Positions 37,372 to 49,700 of a DNA stretch of 64,000 nt are shown in pieces; positions within the stretch are counted from its first letter, which is position 1, and the number at the start of each line of letters is the position of its first letter. Source of the DNA: Acanthochlamys bracteata (taxonomy: Eukaryota > Streptophyta > Magnoliopsida > Pandanales > Velloziaceae). The notes beneath the pieces were generated by a model. The model did no database searches. It saw only the letters and a program-made list of their open reading frames with translations, and was not told the origin of the DNA. Made by a program: the position numbers and the translations under genes. The stretch lies in NCBI GenBank assembly GCA_019914995.1, contig CM034140.1:2294001-2358000 (forward strand), given 5' to 3'.

Positions 37372-40168
37372 CAAATTATGTCGATTGATTACTTGCTTTC
37401 TGCAGAGAAGTTGCTTAATTCTCTCTCTCTATATAGGAGGTGTGAAGTGTGAAGGTTTGGGTTTTATGGCTTCTTAAGATTGAAGATATGTCTGCACAGT
37501 TTCTATGAAGCTTACATACACAACTACCGCTTTGAAGCTTTCAGCTTATTGGTCTAATATATGATGTTCATATATAGATAGATATGGAAACGCATACTTC
37601 AGGGTTTATCGAGGTGATTCTAAATCAAACCGATCGATAATCATAGATAGATAGATAGATCAATCAATGAGCAAAGCACCAGTTGCTGAGTAGTTAATTG
37701 ATTTCCTAGATTGGTGAACAAGTTAATTATATAACAGGTGCTTGACAGCAAAGAAATATAGCCAGCTAATAAAGCAGACGAAGATATTATTATAATAGAT
37801 ATAGAAATATGTAACATTCATGTTTGATTGTGTAACAAATTTAGAATTTTTCTAAAATCAATTGGCGATGAAAAAAGTGAGCCCAAATCATTATAAATAT
37901 CATTTCAGAATTATTGATAAGCAATGTGAAACTAAACTATTCTTAACACCTGTCTTCTAGCGAAGTATTTTTTTATTTTTTAAATTGAACTGATACATAT
38001 TACGTGCCATGTAATAAATTAAATGAAACGGACTAATTATTCTAAAATAAAATGAACTACTTGTTTTGAAATATAGCATTCTTAACAGTTTGAAAGCATG
38101 TTTGTTCGTGTGTGTACATGTTATACATGTTGCTATCAGGCATGTTATACTTATGTATGTATTTCATTACATATAATACAGAATGATGATAAGAAGTTTT
38201 ATTATTTGAAAATTTGGATGGAAGTCGCCTACTTCGTGAAGGTTTTTGCTACTTCAAATAATATCTTCAGATTCTGAAACAATTACTGAACGAAGTAATG
38301 GATATATATTCAGTTGGATTCGGGAACGTAGAGGAAGGAGAGACTTTGACTCCAGTTGACTGATGACCAATTAATTGGAGTCAGAAACAAGTTAGGATGT
38401 CACTCTTTTCCCATACCAGAATTTGGTAACAGTCCGGATGCGTAGGATTATTTATGAAATAAAATTTTTTTAAAATAAAAAATATTTTTATTTTTTTTGA
38501 AAAATGAGTTTTATTTTTTTATTTTTAAAAAATAATAAAAATATACATAAAAAAATTTTATTATATTTTTTATACTATCTAAATTTTTAATAAATTTTTT
38601 AAATATTTATAAAATATATATTAAAAAATATAAAATAAAAAAATTTAAAAATCTGTTTTTGTAAGCAGTACCAAACGCAGACTCAATCGAAGAATGACAT
38701 GACAACGAAACGCAACGTTAACTTAATTGTTTAAGGTGTCTGGTGTCATTCATTGGAATGCCACGGCAACTTTCCACATAGCTTTTCCAGTTGAAACTTG
38801 AAACACGTTTTTGGTTGATTAGTAGCCAAGAAGCTGATAAGCTTTCAGGTTTAGACATGTTTTTAAATAAAGACAAAGCCACATATTTTAAGTAGTTTCT
38901 AGTGACATTTGAAAACGTATTATTCGGGGAAGTTACTAACCATACATATACGTATCTTGTACAGACAAGTCTAGAGGTGCCGAGTACGTCTAAGAAAATA
39001 CTTGGCATTTTTTATACTAATTTATTCATATGCTTTTCAAAATTTCATTTTCTAAACAATCTCGAACGACTACTTAATAAATCACAAACAAGTGTTGGTA
39101 TTTGTGTGGATCCGTAAGACACAATGCAGTGCTACTAAGGCCGTATGACAACAATACTGAAAATTCAAAAGCAATCAGCAATATGTAATCGATGATCAAT
39201 TGTTTATGTGATGAGAGTGACTATGTTATGTGTTTTATATAAAGGTACGCGTAGATTTGGTTTCTTAATAATCTCCAGGTGTACTGTTGGTGGATGTATC
39301 TAGAAATGATTTTGTTTTTAGATTATAGGTAGGTAGGATTGGGAGTTATTCTTCGACTCTTGTCTATCTGTGGGAACCAAACCTGTTTCTTATTCATGCC
39401 TTACATGATATCTTTATTGTTTGTGAGACAAATATGGATTACTAATGTAGCAGAAAAAATTTTAACCAGCTGGTCTGTGAGAAATACTCACATTGTTTGA
39501 TGATATGCAGATGTGAAACATTAATCTTTTTAGTTTCGAGTCACAAGTCATAGCTACTAATAAGCCATTGAATAGTGATTTGAGTTAATTTATAAGTTTG
39601 CAATTTAGAGGATCTCATATACTTCATTAATATTGTACATTTACAAACTTAGTTTTGCAATCCCTTTCTTTGAAGTTCGAATAGAGCTTTAACTAATCCA
39701 TACACTTTGTTTATTGTTAACAAATAGTTTCTCATATATATCACTAGTCATAGTAAGTTCAAGATAATCAATTATAAACAAGCAACCATATGTAGTTAAC
39801 ACAACTCTTTCTCAAAACACTCTTGATCTAGTGGTTTCAATGCTGTATAAAACTTTTTAAAAATCTCATTTAAATTGAATTTTTTGAAAATTTCAAACTA
39901 TATCAAATTACAGTCAATTTTATAATACTTTTTCCTAATTGAAATTTTCAGAAGTTAGAATTATCAAAACATTGTTATATGTTCAAATTCATCCAAAAAA
40001 TATTACCATCAGTACTACTGAAGATGGCCAAATTTTGAGTCTGAGAACTAAGAGGAAATTAAAATAATTTCTTTTATGGTACCAAATATGTACACTCCGG
40101 TTCTTCTACCTTATGTAAAAAAAAAAGAAAAAAAGAAAAAAACAGAGCTCCCACATCTTGATGATTAA
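37372..40168. other. Intergenic between cluster copies 2 and 3
   Basis: No gene. Contains the copy 2 promoter, a GATA microsatellite (about 37645-37661), a MITE-like AT-rich element (about 38445-38682, ends GATGCGTAGGATT and TACCAAACGCAGACT) and non-descript sequence to the 3' end of copy 3. Confidence 0.5.
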
Positions 40169-40681
40169 TTAGTGGAAGCACTTAACAATACTCTGATCAG
40201 CTTCATTTTCAGAAGGAAGAAGGTTAAGATCAAAACACATAACCCTCCTTCCATTACAAGCCTTCTTCTCCACAACAGCATACCCACCAAACCCTTCAGC
40301 GGTAGCTCGGTGTCTTCGCATATGTCCACCAAGCGCCTGCCCTATCGCAAACTCAAGCCCACAGATCGAACACTCGTGAGCTTTAGGCTTCGTCAGCGAT
40401 GAATCTCCATCAAGTCTTGGCTTCTTATGACTCGCTCTGTGCCCACCTAGCGCCTGAAATGAATGAAACTGTCTGTTACATGTCTTGCACTCGAACACTC
40501 TGTTCACTGGTGGTGAAGAAGGGTGTGTTTCTTGATCACTACTGTTGCTGCTATTAGTAGTACTACTGCTGCTGTTGCTGTTATCTCCTCGAGACAGCAG
40601 CATTAGAACGTTTGCCATGGTCACGTTTTCCGGCTCCGGCTCTATTTCTTCTCCATCTATTCTGAATCTTTTGACTTCCAT
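40169..40681 (-). CDS. Two-finger C2H2 zinc-finger repressor, ZAT type (cluster copy 3)
   Basis: Intronless, 170 residues from the ATG at 40681; five in-frame codons further 5' begin with GTG and are not needed. Features: L-box-like [12 protein letters not shown] (22-33), Ser/Asn-rich linker, finger 1 [20 protein letters not shown] (from residue 65), finger 2 [20 protein letters not shown] (from residue 104), and an EAR motif [10 protein letters not shown] (150-159). Finger 2 is identical to that of copy 1, showing close kinship. TATATAAA lies at 40806-40799, about 120 bases upstream. Probable stress-responsive nuclear repressor. Confidence 0.93.
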   Translation of the reverse strand: MEVKRFRIDGEEIEPEPENVTMANVLMLLSRGDNSNSSSSTTNSSNSSDQETHPSSPPVNRVFECKTCNRQFHSFQALGGHRASHKKPRLDGDSSLTKPKAHECSICGLEFAIGQALGGHMRRHRATAEGFGGYAVVEKKACNGRRVMCFDLNLLPSENEADQSIVKCFH

Positions 40682-43600
40682 GATTGATTTCCGCACTACT
40701 GTTTCTGAGATAACTTGTACTAGTCTTTCTTGATATCAAGTGTTTTGAGTATCAGCGACTTTGAATTGAATGGAGAAGGAAAAAGGGGTTGGGGGTTGTT
40801 TATATAGTGGAGAGAAGCAGTGATCTGGAAGTTCGTGAGCACGTAAACACATGGAACAGAACACAGCAGAGCGAGAGAGAGAATAAGGGTGACGGTGATT
40901 ACCACGAGTCTTGAAATGACTGCTGGAAACTTTGGAATCTTGTGTTGTATTCTTCTAGAGATATACACTACTACTGATACTATAATGAAACGGAAATTAA
41001 AAAAACCCACGATGTAACTTTTAAAATTCCTGAAAGTCATGCGACTCTGCTTTTGAAAATTCGGGTAAGTTTGAGTTGTGAACTACGTATTCTCATAAGT
41101 AGGTAGGTGGCAAGAAAGCACGAAAAGATTTGAGTCCAGGTGGTGTGTATTTTGCAAGCCGGTATTTCGTTAAGCTAGCTGGTTCAAACTCCTGAGACTT
41201 CTTCTACTGCAACTCTTTCTTTTCATTCATGTTGCAGCAGCACGGCAAATAATTGATATCATGATGATGAGATGAAAAAGGTTTAAATAAGGCGGGCAGA
41301 TGAATGATGTGTAGTTAGAGCTGTCTGTGAATACTTATCAAAAATTTTTTTTTGCATGAAACATACTTTTACTTTATTATAATAAATAAATTCATTATTT
41401 TGACTTTAAAAAATAAAATAAAAAAATTATCAAGTAAAATTTTATATATTTTTAAAAATTTAAAATAAATTTAATAAATTATTATAAAAAATGAATAAAG
41501 CTTTTTAAAAATGAATAACAAAACCGTCACAAGTTAGTTTCAGTGGATCGTTCCGATTATAATAAAAAAAATTGTACAAAAAAGTTAAATTAAAATTTTT
41601 TTAGAACTATAATACTCTGATTTAAATAATAAAAAGTTATTTTAAAAATTTTATAAATACTATAAAAATTTTATTTAAAAAATAAAATATTTGAAAAAAC
41701 ATACTTGATAAGTTTAAGCTACATGTATCAGTGTTGTGGGACAACTACTGACATCTGTGCTAATGTTATCATGTGTAAGAGTTAGTTGATTCGTTGTATC
41801 TAAAAAACGGTGCAGGGTTTCTTTCTTTATTTAAAAAAACGATTTTAAACAGAATTATTTTAAAATAAAAATATTTTTATTTTTAAATAAATTTTATTAA
41901 TTTTACTTAAAAAAATAATAATAATAAAATTTTATTACGATAAAATTTTTTTACAATTTCAAAATTTTAAATAAATTTTTTAAATACTTATAAAATATAT
42001 ATTAAAAAATAAAAAATTATTTTTTGATAAGCTGAATCAAATTATTTTTCAGTACTTTTCTTCTTAAAAATGAGATATAAAAGCAGTTGGAGATTAGAAG
42101 TAGTAAGCAACTAAGGACAGTTAATACTTACTCTCATATCTTTAACATTTAGTTTTCAAAAATTATTATACATGCTTAGAATTTTCTTCAAACAATTATG
42201 AATAAATCAGTTGTCAATATATAACTGTATTAACAATTTGTATTCCCTGACAAATGAACACACAATTTCTGTCTGTATTTAAAGAATCACAAAATTGACA
42301 ACTCAAAATTTCTGAAAACATCTATCATAAAAATAAAACACCAACAATTCAATTCAGAAACATCTCGATTCCATACTGATGAAGAAGAAGAAAATAATTT
42401 GATAATATGAAAACTTTCGTTTGCATGGCAGAAGAGAATCCTAGGTGTCACTTCACGTACTCAAATAATTACAGCAACTTCTAAAACTGCTGCCACGTAA
42501 ACCACTTTAACTGTTTTGACTGAAACGTGTTATTATCAAGTAGATGATAGAATCTTTAATAACTACTACACTATCTCTAGTTATGGAAGTTGAAAAGAGC
42601 TTCTCAAAGAAGTTGCTTGTTAGGCATGCAGAATATTAATTAATTAACGATAGTTTATAAAAATTAGTGACACGAATAATTGCCTATAATTGTTGTTTAA
42701 TGTGATAGCACGAGCTGAATAAGCACAAGTTAAGCGGTCACTTGAAAGATACTCGTTTGTTCTTAAATTGATTTGAAATGTTGATCCATTCCTGCTGATT
42801 ATAATCAGTAGTTTAACTTTCCAACACACCTATGCGACAAAGTACGTGGTAGTTAGTAGTTAATGGCACGCGTTTCCTAGGCGGTTTGAATGCTCTGCGT
42901 GATTACTTTGTTGCTGTTTGGGTAAGTTAATTAAGTCTTTTTTAATTTAAATATTTAATAATAATATATAAATTTTTTTAATTTAAAAAATATATAGTAA
43001 TTTATTATTATTTTTAAATAAAAATACGTTTATTTTAAAATAATTATTAAAGTATTTTTCGTTTAAGAAAAAACTCATTTTCAATTTAAAGACGTTACAT
43101 GTAGTCTTTTATTCTAATTTTGTGTTTCATATTTTCAAATAAAATTTTTAATATTTTATAAAATTTATTTAAAATTAAAAAATATATGCAATATTATATA
43201 TCATAGAAATTTTATTATTATTTATTTTATTATTATATTTTATGCCATAAAGTAGAAACTTATTTTTTTAAGTATCTCTAAATTATCTTTTATTTTATAA
43301 AAAATTCATTTTATAAGTGCTCCAAAAAATCCCCCTTACTAGACTGCAAAAATGTTCTTGCTACTAAGAGTATGTTTTAAATCATATAAAAGTGAGATTT
43401 ATCAGAGTGAATTTTGTAAAAATAAATTTTGATTAAAACAACATATAAGTAGAGTTTAAAACGGCTGAAATAGCATGAGAAAAATCATACAAGTTAAAAG
43501 GAAAATATTTTCCTGATTTGTTTTGTGTTATGATGTTTAATTGCTTGTCTTGATCTCAACAACATTTGGTTGACTCTTGCATTCAGATGAGATATAATTG

Positions 43601-44072
43601 CTGACTTTCTAGTCTATCTAATTAATAAGTGCACTGATAATTGTGTGAAACAATATGAACATGTATTCAAGTTTCATCGACTTGTGCATGAAACCAACAA
43701 CTATCACTACTTACTACCATCTTGCTACCTTCTTTTGACTGTTCTCTCTTTTCTAGAAGAGATTAACAAGTTTTCAAGACTAAGGAGAGAATCAAAAAAG
43801 AAGGAATACGGTTCACAGAATCACAGCCGATGTTACAGGAGAACTAATAATACTCTTCAAAATAATTACTGGAAACAACAGAAGTATTTAACAGTCTTCA
43901 CTGAACTAACTTGTGCCGGGAACTGATGGTAATGAGTAATGAAAAATACAACAGGATGGGTTCACGAACTACGGAAAATGATACATAGGCATTGCTACGG
44001 GCTGCTACAATTGGTCTAGATTACAGAAAAACGATAAAAATCGACAATGAATTAGAATGGAGTTGTTACAAC
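40682..44072. other. Intergenic between copy 3 and the ALP1-like gene
   Basis: No gene seen. Includes the copy 3 promoter, AT-rich MITE-like tracts (about 41340-41720, 41820-42060, 42900-43330), and the 3' flank of the ALP1-like gene from about 43600. Confidence 0.5.
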
Positions 44073-47000
44073 TTATGGCGGCAGTTTTCCAGACAAGTAA
44101 TGTGTCAGCTTCTCCCTCTGCTCTACTCCGTCCTTGTCAGAATCGTCGCAGAACTGCAGCTTGTAGCCATTGTCGTGCCGGTGAGACAATGATATCTCAT
44201 CCCTTACCTCGTCTTCCAGGTCTACAACAATGTTGTGAAGCAGGCAGCACACAAGAATTATTCTCGGGAGTTTATGTTTATCAGGTCTCCACATTTCTCC
44301 CTGAACAATCTGCCACATTTCTTTCAACCTCGCTAGTGCCCTGTGTGCCACCATTCTAGTTGCAAATTGCCGTTTGTTAAACTCACACTGTGTATCTGAA
44401 AGATCTTTTCCCTGATATGGGGTCTGGAGCCACCCAAGAAGAGGGAACCCTGTATCGCCGACTATATATTCTCTTATCTCTGAACCATCTGAAAGCTCCA
44501 TTTTTGTGCCCAACCTTGCACCTTTCTCGCACATTTTATAGAAACCTGAGGACTGCAACACTTGATATTTATTCAAGCTTCCTGGCCATCCACTGACAAT
44601 GTCACGGATTCTCATCTCAGGATCAACTATAACTTGCAAAACCATGCTGAAGTTCTTGTGACGATCATTCCATACTTTGCTTGCTGGGTCCATTGATGGT
44701 AAACACATTTTGATATGGGTTGAATCAATGGCACCACAACAATTCGGCAGACCCTGGATTTTTTCAAACTTGGACTTGATGCTTTCCATTTCTTCGTGGC
44801 TGGGCCACCGAAGATGGTGGATACCTTTCTCTTCCATGGTCTCCACGAAGCGCCAAGTCACTTGAGAGACGGTGGAGTGATGCATCCCGAATGCATTTCC
44901 AATATTTAACAAAGACTCACCAGAGCTCAGTCTTCGTAAAGCTACTGCTACTTGATCATCAATAGACAGAGGTTTGCCATTACTGAAACAAAAGTTGGCA
45001 GGTTTTGTCATTAACTCCTCCCTTACCAATGAGGCAATGTAGTTGAATGTCTTTCGTGATATCTTGAAGACAGACTCAAATCTGTTCATCCCTCTTGATA
45101 TAGACAAGGATCCTGCAAGAAGAACAGATCTTTTAGCGAATAAAATTTGAAAAGAGGAAATGAGTGACAGGAAATATACGGAAGATACAGGCACAAGATG
45201 ATAATTTTCAGATGCTACAAAAAAAATGCACTGCAGCAACCCATGAGAAGCAAATAGCAAGACATGACAACAAGCAGATGCTATAAGCACCTATAGTCCT
45301 CTGAGCACTTAATTGTCTATGAAACAAAGAAACATGCCAATTCATTTTCTGTTAAGCAAAAGCTCATAAAACAGATGGCCTGTCAGAAATTCAGAAGCTA
45401 TAGAAAAGAGGATAAGGCCTTATACCAAATGGCATCCTATACCACATATAGAAGAGTAATAAGATTCACATGCAGATGCATGAACATTCATGCCATGCAA
45501 TAATTTTAAATTAAAGCAGAAAGGAGTTAGGATACAATAAACTGAACAAAAGATGGCCAATAACTAGAAAATATTAAGAATGTTGTCTCCTTGCAACGAC
45601 TAGAATCCAGTCCAAAACAAAATTTGAGATCAGAGAAGGCAAAGAATAGGCACAATTGAGGAGCAGAGTCCTAACACTATTACTTAAAGACATGGAGCTT
45701 CTAGTTCATAGAAACTACAGCAACTTGGTGCAGAAATTAGGAAAATGAACATTTCTCATGTACATAACAATGATAAACGGCATATTATAGATGAAAATGC
45801 CTTGAGTGTACAGATGAAGTAAATGTAGGGCATGAAAACAAAACAAAAACACCTCACAAATTATGCAATTCCATATCAATTTATTTGACATATGGTTTGA
45901 TTAGTTTCTAATGATTTCAATGTAATGCATCAAGCTAGCATATAAACATTTGACACTGATGTCAGTTCAGGTAATAGGACTCTGGTCCTAAAAGAAGTAA
46001 TATAACGAGAACGGTATAAACTTCAGACCCATATTGCAGAGCCTATCCATCACCATACTATTGATCATAAACTTTGTCATAGGTGTCTTCAATCATTATG
46101 CAGAAATTTCAAGCTACATACATCCTTCTTTAGCAAGTCGTACATGAAATATCAAGTAACAAGCAACCAACCAACAAATTCACCATGTAACTAGATAACA
46201 TGGAATCTTCAAGACAGGACTATCTAAAAGCAAGAAAGAAGAAAAAATAACATGCCCGAGAGTATGAAAGACCCAGCAACAATGACTACTAGGAAGACTA
46301 AGATTTTGGCCCATTAAAAGGAAATTGCGAAGAAAAAATCTTTTAAAAGAAATGGAACAATAAGTACACAATGAGACATAAAATATCCAGAGCTTTTTCT
46401 CACGTGGGAGGTTGCTCAAGAAAAGATGGAAAGAAAATAAGCTTATTCTCTTGATGCAAGTTTTAGGTCCAGCTGCCTTTGTCCTTTCAAGAATCAGCTT
46501 AGTAATTAACATTTAAGAAAAATATCCTCTGGAAATGTCAAACAACAACAAAAAATGCAAAGACCATGTGTTTTGCTATAAAAAATAAAAAGATGAAGGA
46601 AGCATAGTTACAAACGAAACTATTGTCAAACAACAACAAAAAATGCAAAGACCATGTATTTTGCTATAAAAAATAAAAAGATGAAGGAAGCATAGTTACA
46701 AACGAAACTATAACAGAAGCATCAAAGAAAAATAGTAGGCACTAGGAGGACATGAACCAGGAATTTAGAAACCAAGGAAGCTGGATGAAAACCAAGTATC
46801 ACACCATCTTTTGAGATACTCAAGTGTTCTGTTAAAGATCCTATTACTAGTATACAGTACGTTAAATTTAGTCGATCATTTACTTTTACTCATGATACAT
46901 CAGGAACATTAAGATAAGTTAGGCATTGTAAAGCTTAAGATCGGATATGGATTACCTACGCAATGCATTCGAATCCACATTCCAAGGGTTTATCGACATA

Positions 47001-47744
47001 AATAATTCCAAACATGCAACGTGATTTCATAAATGGTACTGTCTGTGGAGACTGAAGCAAAAAGAATACACGTGAGACCATTTCAATGACAATATCACTT
47101 TTTCATGTGAAGAATCTCTAAAGCAGGAGATGGATAGGAAAGCTTCGCACTGCCGACAACCATACAGATAACTGCAAATTCAAGTTCTAGGTGTCTTGAG
47201 AAAAAAATATCTTCATATAATGGAGGTGCTCCATTGGCAAAACCATGAATATCAAGTTAGTAATCAACACTGCACAATGATGCCTGGTTTAATCCAAAAG
47301 TCCGTCTACCTTGAATTATCCCAAAAAGAAAAAGCCCAAATTCAACTTGCATAATGTGCAGCTCTTTTCTCTTTTTTTTTTCTTTTGCGCAAAACAGCCC
47401 CATCCGAGCAGCGGATCAATTTTTAGTAAATGTACATAATCTAAACCTGATCGCAACTTGTAGCATCTGTTTGCAACAGCCAGTATGACTTCCAAACATA
47501 TCATCGCAAACACAACAAGCACTTCACAATCATAAAACTCAAATTGATTTTAAAATGCATAAGGATATTAACATAGTAGTGAAACAAAAACAACACGGGA
47601 ATAACAAGAAAAAAGAAGTAGAAAAAGTGAACCTTTAATCCTCCTAGAGAAATCATCCCACCAATCACCACTCCCCTTCCCGGCCTCAGCATCGGCACTC
47701 CTGTCGTTCCTCCGCCGCTTCTTCGACCCTCGAACGGGTCCCAT
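44073..47744 (-). CDS. ALP1-like protein, domesticated PIF/Harbinger transposase
   Basis: Two coding exons, 47744-47633 and 45112-44073, separated by a 2.5-kb intron; 1152 nt, 383 residues. The join ...SRRIK|GSLSISRG is in phase. The start MGPVRGSKKRRR (basic) and DWWDDFSRRI, followed by a helix-turn-helix-like region (SLLNIGNAFGMHHSTVSQVT) and a DDE_Tnp_4 domain, match the conserved single-copy plant ALP1-like genes. First and second catalytic acids are present: D167 in GAIDSTHI and D257 in VGDTGFPLL. The third Glu, expected in the VERAFG-like helix, is replaced (MVAHRALARLKEMW, His294). Long uninterrupted conservation without catalysis, no flanking inverted repeats and a host-type intron indicate domestication. 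Known relatives act in chromatin complexes (Polycomb antagonism, histone acetylation). The precise role here is inferred. Confidence 0.92.
45113..47632 (-). other. Intron of the ALP1-like gene
   Basis: Donor AAAG|GTTCAC and acceptor TTCTTGCAG|GA. 2.52 kb without recognisable coding sequence; contains an 88-bp tandem duplication (46536-46711). Confidence 0.8.
46536..46711. repeat. 88-bp perfect tandem duplication (one mismatch)
   Basis: Units 46536-46623 and 46624-46711 both begin TGTCAAACAACAACAAAAAA and end AAACGAAACTAT; they differ only at CATGTG/CATGTA. Near identity means the duplication is recent. Lies inside the ALP1-like intron. Confidence 0.95.
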
Positions 47745-48981
47745 GCTACAACTCCAACTCAACTCAAAACCAAATTAACCTCTTCCAATTTCAAAAGTTC
47801 CTGAAGAGATCAAAATAACTTAAGAAAGTTCGAACCTCTACACTTGGATTCCATTCAAGAAATCAGTGCATGAATAGTCTATCGAGATAGAGACACATGC
47901 AAGTTCGAATCTTTCTCTTTATCAATCTCTGCTTGCAAAGAAAAAGAGAAAGAACTGAAGAAGAAGGGTGAAAGAAGTAGAATGGTCAAGTCTGGAGTTG
48001 AGCATTCAGGCAATGAAGCGAAGAAGAAGGGGAAGAGCCAGAGAAGAGTGTCGTTGTATGAATTCTATTGAAAGAAATGGAGCCGAGACATGGGTTTGGC
48101 TTGGTTCGGTCAGAGAGAAGAAAGAAATGAGAAATTATGACTACAGTTATTGGTTAGAGAACGCTGCTAGTAGCGACTAAAAGCCCACTCGTTACTTCGC
48201 TCTCGTTGCCGATTTATTAAGGAGCACATGTTTTCCGCGTGAGCAAACATTACCAATTCACTTGTGGGACCCAAGGCATGTATTTACTATTACAGCAAAA
48301 CTTTTATTTTTCTTTGGGTTTGAGTTTATTTCCCAGATTCTTTTTGACTAATTTTCACTGAGGTGAAATGGACAGTACACTGAGGAAGAAGCAAATTCGA
48401 GGATTTCGAGATCTTCATTCTTCGGTGTATCTAAAAATAAATTCTTCTTTTTTCACTTTTCAGGGAAAATCTTAAATATTAAGGCACTTGAATTCTGAAT
48501 AAATTTCTGTTACTAAGTTACTAAAAAGTATATATTTATTTATTATTAAACTATATTTAAAAGTAAAAATTTTAATTATAAAATTCAATTTAAAATAAAA
48601 TTTTTAGTTATAAAATTCAATTTAAAAGTAGAATTTTTATAAAAAATTAAATTAAAATTTATATTAATATAATTTTAAAATGAATTAAAAATAAAATTTT
48701 TAACCAAAATGTAAGTTCAGATTTTAGATAAACACGTCTTAATTGCATCTTCCACTTTGTCAAGCAACCTTTTTATAAAATAGGTATTATAAAAATCAAA
48801 ACTTTTCGAAATCTTTTCTATCCCATTAAGCGAAGATTTTAAAGGAAAATATAAGGTTTGTAATAACCCAAACAATTTTGAAACTTGTGAAACATTTCTG
48901 CCTACAGTATCCACATAACCCATCACCCATGATTGAAATGTTGAATGTTCGTAAAAGGAGGATGAGACTCATCATTAACTC

Positions 48982-49227
48982 GGGGCGTGTTTATCTTGCA
49001 AATAAAATTGGTAAAGTAAATTTTTTGAAAATTAATTTAAAAAATAAAATTAAAAATTAAAAATATTTAATAAAAAGTAAAATTATATATTAATTTAATA
49101 TTTATAGTAAGTTTTAAAATTAAATTTAAAAAATTTATTAATAAAAAAATTTTATTTTAATTTTTTATATATTTTATATTAAAAATGAGTTTAAAAAAAA
49201 TAAATTTAAGTTATTAGTAAACACGCT
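48982..49227. mobile_element. MITE-like element, TIR GGGCGTGTTTA
   Basis: Left end GGGGCGTGTTTATCTTGC, right end reverse complemented AGCGTGTTTACTAATAACTT. The interior matches 32914-33161 in motif order. A clear target duplication was not found. Confidence 0.5.
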
Positions 49228-49421
49228 TTTAGAACAAAACTCACTTCACTAATGAACAAGACGAGATTCGTAACATCAAACAAGAAAGAAATGAAGTACT
49301 TTAGAGAGGACCTGCTGATCGACAAGAGCTAAGATAGAGGACAAGTAATAAATAAAAGTCCAAGAGAATAGAAATCTAATACAAATAATTTATTATGAGA
49401 TAGAACGATCGAGAAGCTCAG

Positions 49422-49700
49422 AGATGCAGGTTCTGCTCTGAAGAAACAGAAATGGTGGAGCATTTATTTCTGTAATGCCAGTTTCCAAAGGCCTTATCTG
49501 TGAAGTTTTTTTATGAAGCTGAAGATACCATCCTACCCAATATATGGGAATAGCTGAAATCTGGTCAAGCTGGAGAAATCAATACTTCAAGTGACCCGAA
49601 GCTATACTCTGGACGTGCTTTCTCTACTATCACAACCTGATGCGTTTTGATGGAACGCAATAACATGATTTTGGAAATTCTGCAAGTAGCATTGAGCATC
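49422..49700 (+). pseudogene. LINE reverse-transcriptase zf-RVT remnant
   Basis: Reads RCRFCSEETEMVEHLFL, stop, CQFPKAL and, about 70 codons on, ERNNMIL. This is the pattern of the zinc-binding zf-RVT domain at the end of plant LINE polyproteins (CxFC...ExVEHLFLxCxF...W..W.ERNNRIF). Two further stops interrupt it. No reverse-transcriptase core, target-site duplication or poly-A tail was found; it is a decayed 3' fragment. Confidence 0.65.

Noticed and set aside
44077..44865. Several plus-strand frames
   Set aside because: Antisense shadows of the ALP1-like second exon.
44073..47744. An active PIF/Harbinger transposon
   Set aside because: No terminal repeats, third catalytic acid replaced, no Myb-like partner gene within 9 kb, and strong similarity to single-copy host genes.
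47968..48180. 70-codon Arg/Glu-rich plus-strand frame
   Set aside because: Purine-rich antisense of the ALP1-like leader (CT-rich 5' UTR); composition explains it.
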